Assembly (NCBI GenBank): GCA_030824555.1
Contig: JAVBXK010000019.1
Span: 1 to 64,000, forward strand
DNA length: 64,000 nt
Direction of reading: 5' to 3'
Source of the DNA: a bacterium
GTDB taxonomy: Bacteria > Pseudomonadota > Gammaproteobacteria > Burkholderiales > Burkholderiaceae_C
Part shown: in pieces, positions 1 to 7,904 of the stretch
How positions within the stretch are numbered: position 1 is the stretch's first letter
Layout of the letters: every line of letters starts with the position of its first letter
Notes under the pieces: model-generated
Told to the model about the DNA's origin: nothing
What the model saw: the letters and a program-made list of their open reading frames with translations, nothing else
Database searches by the model: none
Position numbers and translations under genes: made by a program

Positions 1-205
<205 letters not shown>

Positions 206-241
206 GCCGTTCAAACCGTTTCATTGCAAGAGGAACGCAAC

Positions 242-1435
242 ATGAAATTCATCCGTTTTTCAGATGTCATTGCCAACGGCCAGGCCAAGGGCAAACGCGT
301 GTTCATCCGCGCTGACCTGAACGTGCCGCAAGACGACAACGGCCACATCACCGAAGACACCCGCATCCGCGCCAGCATCCCCGCCGTGAAGATGGCGTTG
401 GAAGCGGGTGCCGCCGTCATGGTGACCAGCCACCTGGGCCGCCCCACCGAAGGCGAGTTCAAACCCGCTGACAGCCTGGCCCCCGTGGCTGCCCGCATGA
501 GCGAACTGCTGGGTGCACCCGTGCGCCTGGTGGCCGATTGGGTGGACGGCAACTTCACAGTGGCCCCCGGTGAAGTGGTCATGCTGGAGAACTGCCGCCT
601 GAACAAGGGCGAAAAGAAGAACAAGCCCGAACTGGCCGAAAAGCTGGGCAAGCTGTGCGACGTGTTCGTGCACGACGCGTTCGGCACCGCCCACCGCGCC
701 GAAGGCACCACCTACGGCATTGCCGAAACCGCACCCATTGCGTGTGCCGGCCCGTTGCTGGCGGCCGAAATGGATGCCATCGGCAAAGCACTGGCCAACC
801 CGAAGCGCCCGCTGGTGGCCATCGTGGCGGGCAGCAAAGTCAGCACCAAGCTCACCATCCTGCAGGCCTTGTCCAGCAAAGTCGATGGCCTGATCGTCGG
901 CGGTGGCATTGCCAACACCTTCATGCTGGCGGCGGGCCTGAAGATCGGCAAGAGCCTGGCCGAACCCGATCTGGTGGGCGAAGCCAAAGCGGTGATCGAA
1001 GCCATGAAGGCACGTGGTGCCGACGTGCCAATTCCCACCGACGTGGTGTGCGCCAAAACTTTCAGCGCCGATGCAGAAGCCACCGTCAAGGCCGCCACCG
1101 ATGTGGCCGATGACGACCTGATCCTGGATATCGGCCCCGAAACCGCTGCCAAGCTGGCCGCGCAGCTGATGAAGGCCGGCACCATCGTCTGGAACGGCCC
1201 TGTGGGCGTGTTCGAGTTCGCCAAGTTCGAAAACGGCACCAAGGTGATTGCCCAGGCCATTGCTGCCAGCGAAGGCTTCAGCATCGCCGGTGGTGGCGAC
1301 ACGCTGGCCGCCATTGCCAAGTACGGCATCGAAAAAGATGTGGGCTACATCAGCACCGGCGGCGGTGCCTTCCTGGAAGTGCTGGAAGGCAAAACCCTGC
1401 CAGCCTTTGAAGTGCTGGCGCGCCGCGCGGGTTGA
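242..1435 (+). CDS. pgk: Phosphoglycerate kinase
   Basis: Makes ATP from 1,3-bisphosphoglycerate in the cytoplasm. At 397 residues it is the normal bacterial length. Visible marks are RADLNVP at residues 23-29 (substrate-binding arginine), the SHLGRP loop near 61-66, GPVGVFE and GGGDTLAA in the nucleotide-binding C-terminal half, and the closing STGGGAFLE block. I chose the ATG at 242 because AGAGGA lies about 7 bases upstream and the protein then begins MKFIRFSDV as usual. An in-frame start at 224 would add six residues before it. It follows gap and precedes fba. A pyruvate kinase gene, often found between pgk and fba in Burkholderiales, is absent here. Confidence 0.97.
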   Translation: MKFIRFSDVIANGQAKGKRVFIRADLNVPQDDNGHITEDTRIRASIPAVKMALEAGAAVMVTSHLGRPTEGEFKPADSLAPVAARMSELLGAPVRLVADWVDGNFTVAPGEVVMLENCRLNKGEKKNKPELAEKLGKLCDVFVHDAFGTAHRAEGTTYGIAETAPIACAGPLLAAEMDAIGKALANPKRPLVAIVAGSKVSTKLTILQALSSKVDGLIVGGGIANTFMLAAGLKIGKSLAEPDLVGEAKAVIEAMKARGADVPIPTDVVCAKTFSADAEATVKAATDVADDDLILDIGPETAAKLAAQLMKAGTIVWNGPVGVFEFAKFENGTKVIAQAIAASEGFSIAGGGDTLAAIAKYGIEKDVGYISTGGGAFLEVLEGKTLPAFEVLARRAG

Positions 1436-1451
1436 TGACCTGATGTGACCG

Positions 1452-1482
1452 CCCCCTGGCTGCGCGCCGTGCAGCCAGGGGG
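1452..1482 (+). terminator. GC-rich hairpin after pgk
   Basis: A 12-base perfect inverted repeat (CCCCCTGGCTGC / GCAGCCAGGGGG) with a 7-base loop lies 16 bases after the pgk stop. No T-run follows, so it may be a processing or stability hairpin rather than a true intrinsic terminator. Confidence 0.5.
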
Positions 1483-1647
1483 GCAACCAGCCAACGCAGG
1501 GCGACGGTTCTGCGGCGGCTGGGGTAGAGAACATGAGAACGGGCAGGGGAGGCATCCCCTGCGCCAAGAGCCTGAGAAACCGCCCCGACGGGTCAACCCA
1601 ATCTCAGCCTCCAGGCCACCAGCAGGTGGCGCAAAGCATTCATTTTT

Positions 1648-1703
1648 TGGTAGCTGAAATCGCTTGTCAATCAAGCGGTGGGGGCGTTTTTTTCTTAAAT
1701 TTT
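1648..1703 (+). repeat. Palindromic interspersed element, copy 1 (upstream of fba)
   Basis: Contains TAGCTG, then the perfect stem CGCTTG-TCAAT-CAAGCG at 1661-1677, then GGGGGC and a T-rich tail. It ends a few bases before the fba ribosome binding site. It is one of twelve related copies in this window. Confidence 0.7.
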
Positions 1704-1718
1704 GATTGGAGACACACC

Positions 1719-2786
1719 ATGGCCTTGATTTCTTTGCGTCAACTGCTGGACCACGCTGCCGACCACAGCTACGGCCTGCCTGCTTTCAACGTCAACAACA
1801 TGGAGCAGGTGCAGGCCATCATGCAGGCGGCGGCTGCGGTGGACAGCCCTGTCATCCTGCAAGGCTCGGCCGGTGCGCGTTCGTATGCGGGCGAGCCGTT
1901 TTTGCGCCACCTCATCCTGGCGGCGGTCGAGATGTACCCCCACATTCCCGTGTGCATGCACCAGGATCACGGCGCGTCGCCTGGCATTTGTGCGCGCTCC
2001 ATTCAGTCGGGTTTCAGCTCGGTCATGATGGACGGCAGCCTGCGCGAAGACGGCAAAACCCCCGCCAGCTACGAATACAACGTGGCCGTCACCCGCCAGG
2101 TGGCCGACATGGCCCACGCCTGCGGCGTGTCGGTGGAAGGCGAACTGGGTTGTTTGGGGTCACTGGAAACCGGCATGGCCGGTGAAGAAGACGGTCACGG
2201 TGCCGAAGGCAAGCTGGACCATTCCGCCCTGCTGACCGACCCCGACGAGGCCGCCGACTTCGTGGCCAAAACCCAGGTGGACGCGCTGGCCATCGCCATC
2301 GGCACCAGCCACGGCGCGTACAAGTTCACGCAAAAGCCCACGGGCAAGGTGCTGCGCATCGACCGCGTGCGCGAGATCAACCAGCGCATCCCCAACGTGC
2401 ACCTGGTCATGCACGGCAGCTCCAGCGTGCCCGAAGACTGGCTGGCCATCATCAACCAGTACGGCGGCGACATGGGCCAGACCTACGGCGTGCCGGTGGA
2501 AGAAATTGTGGAAGGCATCAAGAATGGCGTGCGCAAGGTGAACATCGACACCGACCTGCGCATGGCCAGCACGGGCGCCATTCGCAAGTTTTTGGCTGAG
2601 GACCGCAAAAACTTTGACCCCCGCAAGTTCTACAAAGAAGCCACCAAGGCCATGCAGGCCATTTGCGCCCACCGTTACCAAGCGTTCGGTAGCGCGGGCA
2701 TGGCCAGCAAAATCACCCAGGTACACAGCCTGGAAGCCATGCAGCGCCGGTATGACAAGGGCGAGTTGGCACCACGCGTGGCCTGA
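1719..2786 (+). CDS. fba: Class II fructose-1,6-bisphosphate aldolase
   Basis: Zinc-dependent aldolase that interconverts fructose-1,6-bisphosphate with dihydroxyacetone phosphate and glyceraldehyde-3-phosphate. The 355-residue protein has the catalytic/zinc block HQDHG at 81-85, EGELG near 140-144, the second zinc histidine in GTSHGAYKF near 195-203, MHGSSSV at 231-237 and [10 protein letters not shown] chose the ATG at 1719 because GGAGA precedes it and the family N-terminus ([12 protein letters not shown]) begins there. The reading frame is open further upstream across the palindromic element, but that part does not look like protein. It forms a lower-glycolysis cluster with gap and pgk. 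Confidence 0.96.
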   Translation: MALISLRQLLDHAADHSYGLPAFNVNNMEQVQAIMQAAAAVDSPVILQGSAGARSYAGEPFLRHLILAAVEMYPHIPVCMHQDHGASPGICARSIQSGFSSVMMDGSLREDGKTPASYEYNVAVTRQVADMAHACGVSVEGELGCLGSLETGMAGEEDGHGAEGKLDHSALLTDPDEAADFVAKTQVDALAIAIGTSHGAYKFTQKPTGKVLRIDRVREINQRIPNVHLVMHGSSSVPEDWLAIINQYGGDMGQTYGVPVEEIVEGIKNGVRKVNIDTDLRMASTGAIRKFLAEDRKNFDPRKFYKEATKAMQAICAHRYQAFGSAGMASKITQVHSLEAMQRRYDKGELAPRVA

Positions 2787-2896
2787 GGGGTTGTTCACAC
2801 GGGGCAACACGGTGGGGTGATGAGAAAGCCTGCCTGGCTGCATGCTCGGGCCAAGTGTCCCAATGCCTGTCAGGTGTTTTGCCCATGTGCACAGCC

Positions 2897-3982
2897 TCAT
2901 GCGGGCAGTCCCAGAAACGCACGCATGTTTGCCAGTTCGGCTTGCAGCGCCGGGTTGAACGCCGCGTCACTGGGCGGCGCACCTGCCACATAGCCCAGCG
3001 CAACGTGCATCTGACCTTGGGCCACGGACACATTGGCCCACCCCATCACCTGTTCGCGCCACAAGAGCGGCAGTGCGTAGTAACCCCGCACCCGTTTGGG
3101 GGCGGGTGTGTAGGCCTCAAAACGGTAAGCCCAGCCCCACAGGTGCTCGAAGCGGCGGCGGTCCCACACCAGCGGGTCAAACGGGGCCAGCAGGCGCATC
3201 GCCTCCATGGGCGCATGGCAGCGTGACGCCGGGTTTTCATCGGCGGGCCAGTAATAGGTTTGGCCGTCAACGGTGGCGCTGGCCAGGCGCGTTTGGGCAC
3301 GCGTGAACGCGTCGCTGCGCAAATGGGCCCACTGTGGTGCGCCGCCGCGCAGGTGGCCAATCAAGGCCTTCAAGCTGTGCTCAGGCAAGGGCGCGTAGGT
3401 CTGAACGATCACGTCCACCAGCGCATCCAGGGCGTGCTGCGGGTCGGGCGCATTCTCGGGTGCGCTGCGCGCAGCGTAGGTGCGCACGCCACTGGCACGC
3501 CCGGCAATGCGCAGCAGGCCGCGGAAATGCATGTCGTCCAGCAGTTGGGTGCTGGCATTGCTGGCGCCGCCAAACCAGTTGCGCGACTTGCCGTGGGCAA
3601 AGTGTGCGTCCACCGCGCGCGGATGCACCACGCCGTGCGTTTGCACAAAGGCCAGTACCGCGTCCATTTGCGCACATCGCTCGGCGCTCAGGGCGGTTTT
3701 GGGCGTGCGCGGGTGCATCAGTGCCTGCGTGGCCCGTGGCAAAAAGCCGTAGTTGACGAAGAAGTCTTCCTCAATGTCCAGCTTTGCGTAGCGCTGTTCC
3801 AGGTCGCCAGCACGGTAAGCCTTGACGCGGTGGCGAAGGATGAGGTCTTGCGCCCGTGCCGGGGCACGTATCGGGTCGGCCTGCACAAAGCCCAGTTTGA
3901 CAATGGCCTTGGCCAGGGTGGTGGGCGCAAACAGGGTGCGCGCCACGGCGTAGCGGCGAAGGGTGTCCAGGGTGATGGGCAT
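2897..3982 (-). CDS. YcaQ/AlkX-like winged-helix DNA glycosylase
   Basis: A 361-residue member of the winged-helix (HTH_42) DNA glycosylase family that includes AlkZ and E. coli YcaQ. The N-terminal part has the LGFVQADPIR segment, where Q34-A-D36 matches the Q-x-D catalytic motif I associate with the YcaQ (AlkX) branch, as against Q-x-Q in AlkZ. QDLILRHR and DIEEDFFVNYGFLPR follow, as in the family. E. coli YcaQ unhooks interstrand crosslinks made by alkylating agents. Here that activity is inferred. I start at the ATG at 3982, where the family-like MPITLDTLRRYAVAR begins. It diverges from alkB with a 59-base gap, consistent with joint control of alkylation repair. Confidence 0.8.
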   Translation of the reverse strand: MPITLDTLRRYAVARTLFAPTTLAKAIVKLGFVQADPIRAPARAQDLILRHRVKAYRAGDLEQRYAKLDIEEDFFVNYGFLPRATQALMHPRTPKTALSAERCAQMDAVLAFVQTHGVVHPRAVDAHFAHGKSRNWFGGASNASTQLLDDMHFRGLLRIAGRASGVRTYAARSAPENAPDPQHALDALVDVIVQTYAPLPEHSLKALIGHLRGGAPQWAHLRSDAFTRAQTRLASATVDGQTYYWPADENPASRCHAPMEAMRLLAPFDPLVWDRRRFEHLWGWAYRFEAYTPAPKRVRGYYALPLLWREQVMGWANVSVAQGQMHVALGYVAGAPPSDAAFNPALQAELANMRAFLGLPA

Positions 3983-4041
3983 GGTGGCAGGCGAACGTGT
4001 ACTGTGCAAAAATACAGTGTACCGCTCCCAAAGCAACCAAG

Positions 4042-4692
4042 ATGGACCTCTTCGACGATTTGCCCCCGCACCCCGATGCCGCTCCCACGCCCATCGCGCC
4101 CGGCGCGGTGCTGCTGCACGGTTTTGCGTGCGACGAGGCGGTTGCCCTGTTGCAAGCCGTCGAGGTCGTTTTGCAGCAAGCCCCCTTGCGTCACCTGCAA
4201 ACCCCTGGCGGCTACACCATGTCGGTGGCCATGAGCAATTGCGGGTCGCTGGGTTGGGTGTCCAGCGTCAACGGTTACCGTTACACCGCGTGTGACCCGG
4301 CATCCCACCGGCCGTGGCCGGCCATGCCCGCGTGCCTGCTGGACCTGGCCCAGCGCGCTGCCGCGCAGGCGGGCTACCCGCAGTTTGCCCCCGATGCCTG
4401 TTTGATCAACCAATACGTGCCCGGTGCCAAACTTTCGCTGCACCAGGACAAGGACGAGCTGGACCTGCTCGCGCCCATCGTCTCTGTGTCGCTGGGCTTG
4501 CCTGCGGTGTTTCTGTTTGGCACATCCAGCCGCAAAGACCGCCCGCAGCGCCACCGCTTGGTGCACGGTGACGTGGTGGTGTGGGGCGGGCCGTCGCGCC
4601 TGGCGTACCACGGGGTGAACGCGCTGGCCGATGGCACGCATGCGCTGCTGGGGCAGCGCAGGTTGAACCTGACGTTTCGGTGCGTGCGGTAG
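4042..4692 (+). CDS. alkB: Alpha-ketoglutarate-dependent DNA dealkylase AlkB
   Basis: Oxidatively demethylates 1-methyladenine and 3-methylcytosine in DNA using Fe(II) and 2-oxoglutarate. At 216 residues it is the same length as E. coli AlkB and collinear with it: TPGGYTMSVAMSNCG at 54-68, the iron ligands H134-x-D136 in LHQDKDE, H190, and the 2-oxoglutarate-binding arginines around R207 and R213 in RRLNLTFR. The ATG at 4042 gives the standard MDLF N-terminus. An upstream in-frame extension (from 3997) is probably untranslated. It is divergent from a YcaQ/AlkX-like glycosylase gene. Confidence 0.96.
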   Translation: MDLFDDLPPHPDAAPTPIAPGAVLLHGFACDEAVALLQAVEVVLQQAPLRHLQTPGGYTMSVAMSNCGSLGWVSSVNGYRYTACDPASHRPWPAMPACLLDLAQRAAAQAGYPQFAPDACLINQYVPGAKLSLHQDKDELDLLAPIVSVSLGLPAVFLFGTSSRKDRPQRHRLVHGDVVVWGGPSRLAYHGVNALADGTHALLGQRRLNLTFRCVR

Positions 4693-4930
4693 TGTGTTGC
4701 GAGCACTCGGCGTTATCCGTGGTGCAACCGTTCAGCTCATCCGCACCCAACGGATTCAGCGCCTTCTGCGGGCAACAAGCGAAAAAAAGGGCCATGTCAC
4801 CAGACATGGCCCCAAGCTTTGAACACCGGGGGCATGTTCGTGTTCACATGTGAACCACATGCCCGCCAGTGCTCTCGCACATCAAACCCGGGTGTGCGGC
4901 CAGCGGTGTGCAACCGCTGGCACGCCGCAA
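4693..4930. other. Intergenic spacer between alkB and the cytochrome c4 gene
   Basis: The genes on either side converge. Apart from the terminator at 4782-4813, I see no gene or repeat. Confidence 0.6.
4782..4813 (-). terminator. Intrinsic terminator for the cytochrome c4 gene
   Basis: Perfect 10-base inverted repeat GGGCCATGTC / GACATGGCCC with a 4-base loop. On the minus strand it is followed by seven T. It lies about 120 bases past the cytochrome stop. Confidence 0.8.
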
Positions 4931-5554
4931 TCATTTGCCGCTGAGGTACTCCGCCACGGCGTGCATTTCAAGTTCGGTCATTTTTTCGGCCACCACGTGC
5001 ATCACGGCGTTGTCGTTGGTGCGGTCACGCTTGTTGAACATCTTCAACTGGTGTTCCAGGTACGACGCAAACTGCCTGCCCAGGCGCGGCAGGTTGGCTG
5101 CGCCTTCTGCGTTCTGGCCGTGGCAGGCCACACAGGCGGGCACACCGGTGAACTTGTTGCCGTTGTGAAAGATGTAACTGCCCATGGCAGCCAGTTGAGG
5201 CTCTTTGGGCTCTTCGCGCGGCAGTTCCATCTTCTGGTAATAGTGGCCCAGCGCCGCCATCTCGTCGGGTGTCAGCTTGGCGGCCATGTCGGCCATGGCC
5301 GTGCTTTTGCGCGCGCCTGACTGGAACGCAGTCAATTGCTTCACGATGTATTCGGCGTTCTGGCCAGCCAGGCGCGGAAATATTTCGCTGGTGGATTCGC
5401 CCTTGCCGCCATGGCACAGGAAGCACGAGCCACCGGCAATTTTCTTGGCGCGTGCCTCGTCGGCCTGGGCCCATGCCTGCGTTCCCCAGCCACCGATGGT
5501 CAGGACGATGGCCGCTGCGGCGGTCAGTGTGTGTTTGCGATGTGCGTTGCTCAC
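4931..5554 (-). CDS. Periplasmic diheme cytochrome c4-type protein
   Basis: About 207 residues with a cleavable signal peptide ending at AWA and two heme c motifs, CFLCH (near 44-48) and CVACH (near 141-145), each followed by a PRLAGQ or PRLGRQ segment, the duplicated layout of cytochrome c4. It would carry electrons in the periplasm, probably from sulfide or thiosulfate oxidation to terminal oxidases. The GTG at 5554 has AGAGG at good spacing. Another in-frame GTG at 5560 sits directly on that Shine-Dalgarno and is less likely. A terminator separates it from the flavoprotein gene upstream, so it probably has its own promoter. Confidence 0.85.
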   Translation of the reverse strand: MSNAHRKHTLTAAAAIVLTIGGWGTQAWAQADEARAKKIAGGSCFLCHGGKGESTSEIFPRLAGQNAEYIVKQLTAFQSGARKSTAMADMAAKLTPDEMAALGHYYQKMELPREEPKEPQLAAMGSYIFHNGNKFTGVPACVACHGQNAEGAANLPRLGRQFASYLEHQLKMFNKRDRTNDNAVMHVVAEKMTELEMHAVAEYLSGK

Positions 5555-5593
5555 GTTCACCTCTTATAACTTGCTTACATACTTATATTTGTA

Positions 5594-5632
5594 GCCGAAA
5601 AAAACCGCCGGGGTGTACCGGCGGTTTTCGGC
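5594..5632 (-). terminator. Terminator after the flavocytochrome flavoprotein gene
   Basis: The stem AAACCGCCGG / CCGGCGGTTT has a 6-base loop and A/T-runs on both sides, so it could stop transcription in both directions. It lies immediately past the stop at 5645 on the minus strand. Confidence 0.85.
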
Positions 5633-5644
5633 TTCAGTGCAGGC

Positions 5645-6931
5645 TCATGCCAACGAGTCGGCCCAGATGTTGCGCGCCCAGGCGTGGGCATAGCGGCCTT
5701 CCAGCTCGCTGGCGGCGCTGGACACACCACCGGCGCCGGGCACCGTCAGCATGGTTTTCTTGGCGGCGTCGTATTTGTGCACGCTGGACACGTGCACCAC
5801 GTCTTCGTCGGTGACGAAGCTGTAGCAGGTGTTGGCGTAAATGGGCAGGGCGGGGGGTGCCTTGCCTTGCAACAGCGACACCACAGCAGCCGCGCAGGTC
5901 TTGGCGTGCTGGTTGGCCATGTGGCCTGACTTGGGCATGAGCGGTGCAATTTGCAAGGCATCGCCCAGCACGTGCACGTTTTTGACGGCGACCGATTCAA
6001 ACGTCAGCCAGTCAATTTCGCACCAGCGTTTGTTGGCCGTGGCCAGACCGGTTTTGACGGCGATGTCGCCAGCGCGCATGTTGGGCACCACGTTGGCCAC
6101 GCTGGCCTTGAAGTCGTCGTTGAATTCAAACTTCAGCGTGTTGGTGGCCGTGTCCACGTCCACCACGTTGTGCTTGGGGCGGTATTCGATGATGCCCTTG
6201 TAGTGCTCAGACCAAGCCTTCATGAACAGGCCTTTTTTGGACTGAATGTCGTCGTTGGCATCAAAAATGATGACCTTGCTCTTGGGTTTGGCCTTTTTGA
6301 AGTAGCTGGCGACCAGGCACGCACGCTCGTAAGGGCCGGGGGGGCAACGATAGGGCGCACGGGGAATGGTCAGTGCGTACACACCGCCGTCAGGCATGGC
6401 TTCGAGTTGCTTGCGCAAGGCAACGGTCTGCGGGCCGGCTTTCCAGGCGTGCAGTACCTTGTCTTTGGCTGCCGCGCTGGCCATGCCGGGCAGGGTTTCC
6501 CACATGAAGTCGATGCCGGGGGACACGATCACGCGGTCGTAGGGCAGTTCGCCGCCACCGGCCAGCTTGACCACTTTCTTGTCAGCATCGATGGCCGTGA
6601 CCATGTCCTTGACCAGCTTCACGCCATGGCGCGACTGCAGGTTGTCATAGGGCGTGGTGATGTCGGCCATGGTTTTGTAGCCACCGACCACCAGGTTGGA
6701 AATGGGGCACGACACGAAGGCGGCGTTGGGCTCGACCAACGTCACGTCGACGGTGTGGTCAGAGAACATGCGCAGGTACTTGGCTGCCGTGGCACCACCG
6801 TAACCCCCACCGATGACCACCACCTTGCCGATGCTGGCACCCCCCCCCACGGATGCACAGCCTGACATGAAGCCTGCTGCGCCCAGCGCTGACCCAGCGC
6901 CCAGTGTTTGTACAAATTGACGACGTTGCAT
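5645..6931 (-). CDS. Flavocytochrome c sulfide dehydrogenase flavoprotein subunit (SoxF/FccB-like)
   Basis: FAD-dependent periplasmic enzyme of the FccB/SoxF type that oxidises sulfide and passes electrons to a small cytochrome c partner. The 428-residue protein starts with a twin-arginine-like signal (RRQF, residues 3-6) and has the FAD-binding GGGYGG at 41-46. C75 in FVSCPISN sits where FccB proteins bind flavin covalently. Further cysteines in PYRCPPGP and ANTCYSF could form the redox disulfide. The C-terminus matches the FCSD flavin-binding domain (EMLxxxE type). AAGGAG precedes the ATG. The cytochrome gene upstream ends 12 bases before, so the two form an operon. Sulfide:quinone reductase is the main alternative, but the Tat signal and cytochrome partner argue against it. 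Confidence 0.85.
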   Translation of the reverse strand: MQRRQFVQTLGAGSALGAAGFMSGCASVGGGASIGKVVVIGGGYGGATAAKYLRMFSDHTVDVTLVEPNAAFVSCPISNLVVGGYKTMADITTPYDNLQSRHGVKLVKDMVTAIDADKKVVKLAGGGELPYDRVIVSPGIDFMWETLPGMASAAAKDKVLHAWKAGPQTVALRKQLEAMPDGGVYALTIPRAPYRCPPGPYERACLVASYFKKAKPKSKVIIFDANDDIQSKKGLFMKAWSEHYKGIIEYRPKHNVVDVDTATNTLKFEFNDDFKASVANVVPNMRAGDIAVKTGLATANKRWCEIDWLTFESVAVKNVHVLGDALQIAPLMPKSGHMANQHAKTCAAAVVSLLQGKAPPALPIYANTCYSFVTDEDVVHVSSVHKYDAAKKTMLTVPGAGGVSSAASELEGRYAHAWARNIWADSLA

Positions 6932-6943
6932 GGTGTGGGCTCC

Positions 6944-7252
6944 TTATTGTTTTTTGGGTTGGGCAGCAAAGTAGGCGGCCAGTTCCTGCAACTGCTCGTC
7001 GCTGTAGCCCTTGGAGAGCTGGTGCATGATGGTCGCGGGCTTGCGGCCAGACTTGAAGTCCATCAGCTTTTGCAGCATCTCGGCCTTGTCTTTGCCGGCG
7101 AGTGCCTCGTTACCGGGGAGCGCCTGGCCGTTGGTGCCGTGGCAGTTGGCGCACGCGGCTGCCCACACCTTGATTTGCGCAACTTGCGCCTGAGCCAGCG
7201 TGGCACCGAGGGCCAGGGTGCAGCCCAAGAGGATTCGGGAGGTCAGTTTCAT
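6944..7252 (-). CDS. Small monoheme cytochrome c, partner of the flavoprotein (SoxE/FccA-like)
   Basis: A 102-residue protein with a signal peptide (cleavage after AQA) and one heme motif, CANCH, followed by GTNGQALPGNEALAG. It is probably the electron acceptor subunit of the flavocytochrome c encoded just downstream. It is shorter than diheme FccA. I start at the ATG at 7252, which gives a standard signal peptide. The frame runs open to 7381 but crosses the putative SoxR operator at 7299-7318, so that part is untranslated. Confidence 0.82.
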   Translation of the reverse strand: MKLTSRILLGCTLALGATLAQAQVAQIKVWAAACANCHGTNGQALPGNEALAGKDKAEMLQKLMDFKSGRKPATIMHQLSKGYSDEQLQELAAYFAAQPKKQ

Positions 7253-7298
7253 TTTGTGGTGTTGCTCCGGGTGAGGTTGATGGCGATGGAGTTTAGCA

Positions 7299-7318
7299 AT
7301 ATCAGTTGTTGCGGATAT
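7299..7318 (-). promoter_or_regulatory. SoxR-type operator, site 1
   Basis: ATATCCGCAACAACTGATAT on the minus strand, inside a larger GCAATATC / GATATTGC dyad (7296-7321). It matches site 2 at 16 of 20 positions. It lies 46 bases upstream of the small cytochrome start. Confidence 0.65.
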
Positions 7319-7477
7319 TGCAATTGATGGTAGCGGTGCCCAAGGCGTGGCGGGACCGTAGAAACCCTGAAACAGGGTCACACCACGCAGTATTTTCGAT
7401 CAACTGACGGCGTGCTTACGCTTGCCCGCAGCTGGCCAGTCAGCTTGTGTAGGGTTCAAGGGTTTACACTAATCCGT

Positions 7478-7497
7478 ATATTCGCAATAACGCATAT
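7478..7497 (+). promoter_or_regulatory. SoxR-type operator, site 2
   Basis: ATATTCGCAATAACGCATAT, an imperfect dyad matching site 1 in inverted orientation. It lies 35 bases upstream of the soxR start, where an ArsR-type repressor would block the promoter. Confidence 0.65.
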
Positions 7498-7532
7498 AGT
7501 TTGTTGCAAACGAACACATCGGAGACGCTTTC

Positions 7533-7904
7533 TTGGACACGCTGCACGGAGTTTTTGAATCTGCGGCACGCTATTTCAGCGTGTTGGCAGAGCCTGCACG
7601 GCTCAAGATACTGCACGTGATCTGTGCCGAAGAAAAGAGCGTCAACACCATCATTGGCGCCACGGGCATGGCGCAGGCCAATGCCTCGCGCCACCTGGGG
7701 CTGATGTACCAGGCCGGCCTGTTGTCGCGCCGCCGTGAAGGCACGCAGGTGTTTTACCGGGTGGCTGACAGCATGTTCCTGGAGTTGTGTCGCACCGTGT
7801 CAACACAAATCGAATTGCGCAGCGGCCTCGATCGATCTGCCCAGGCCTTTGGCCAACCCATTCCCGTTTCCCCCTCCAACCAGAAGGAACAAGCAAGTGT
7901 CTAA
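7533..7904 (+). CDS. soxR: ArsR-family transcriptional repressor of sox genes
   Basis: A 123-residue winged-helix repressor at the head of the sox operon, the usual place for the ArsR-type SoxR. The DNA-binding part reads ARLKILHVIC...AQANASRHLGLMYQAGLLSRRREG, with a wing ending QVFYRVAD. C31 and C86 are the only cysteines and could sense sulfane sulfur as in the related BigR/SqrR proteins. That is inference. The start is TTG at 7533, with GGAGA at 7521-7525. The end overlaps the soxC start by 8 bases, so the two are translationally coupled. Two matching operator-like sites lie upstream. Confidence 0.85.
   Translation: MDTLHGVFESAARYFSVLAEPARLKILHVICAEEKSVNTIIGATGMAQANASRHLGLMYQAGLLSRRREGTQVFYRVADSMFLELCRTVSTQIELRSGLDRSAQAFGQPIPVSPSNQKEQASV

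Noticed and set aside
260-1567. Long antisense reading frame opposite pgk, and similar ones opposite soxB, argG, folC and purF
   Set aside because: Their residue make-up (His/Gln/Gly/Val-rich) is the usual shadow of a GC-rich coding strand. None has a ribosome site or family motif.
5645-6931. Calling the flavoprotein a sulfide:quinone reductase
   Set aside because: It has a Tat-type leader, a cytochrome partner gene 12 bases away and an FCSD-type C-terminus, which favour flavocytochrome c.
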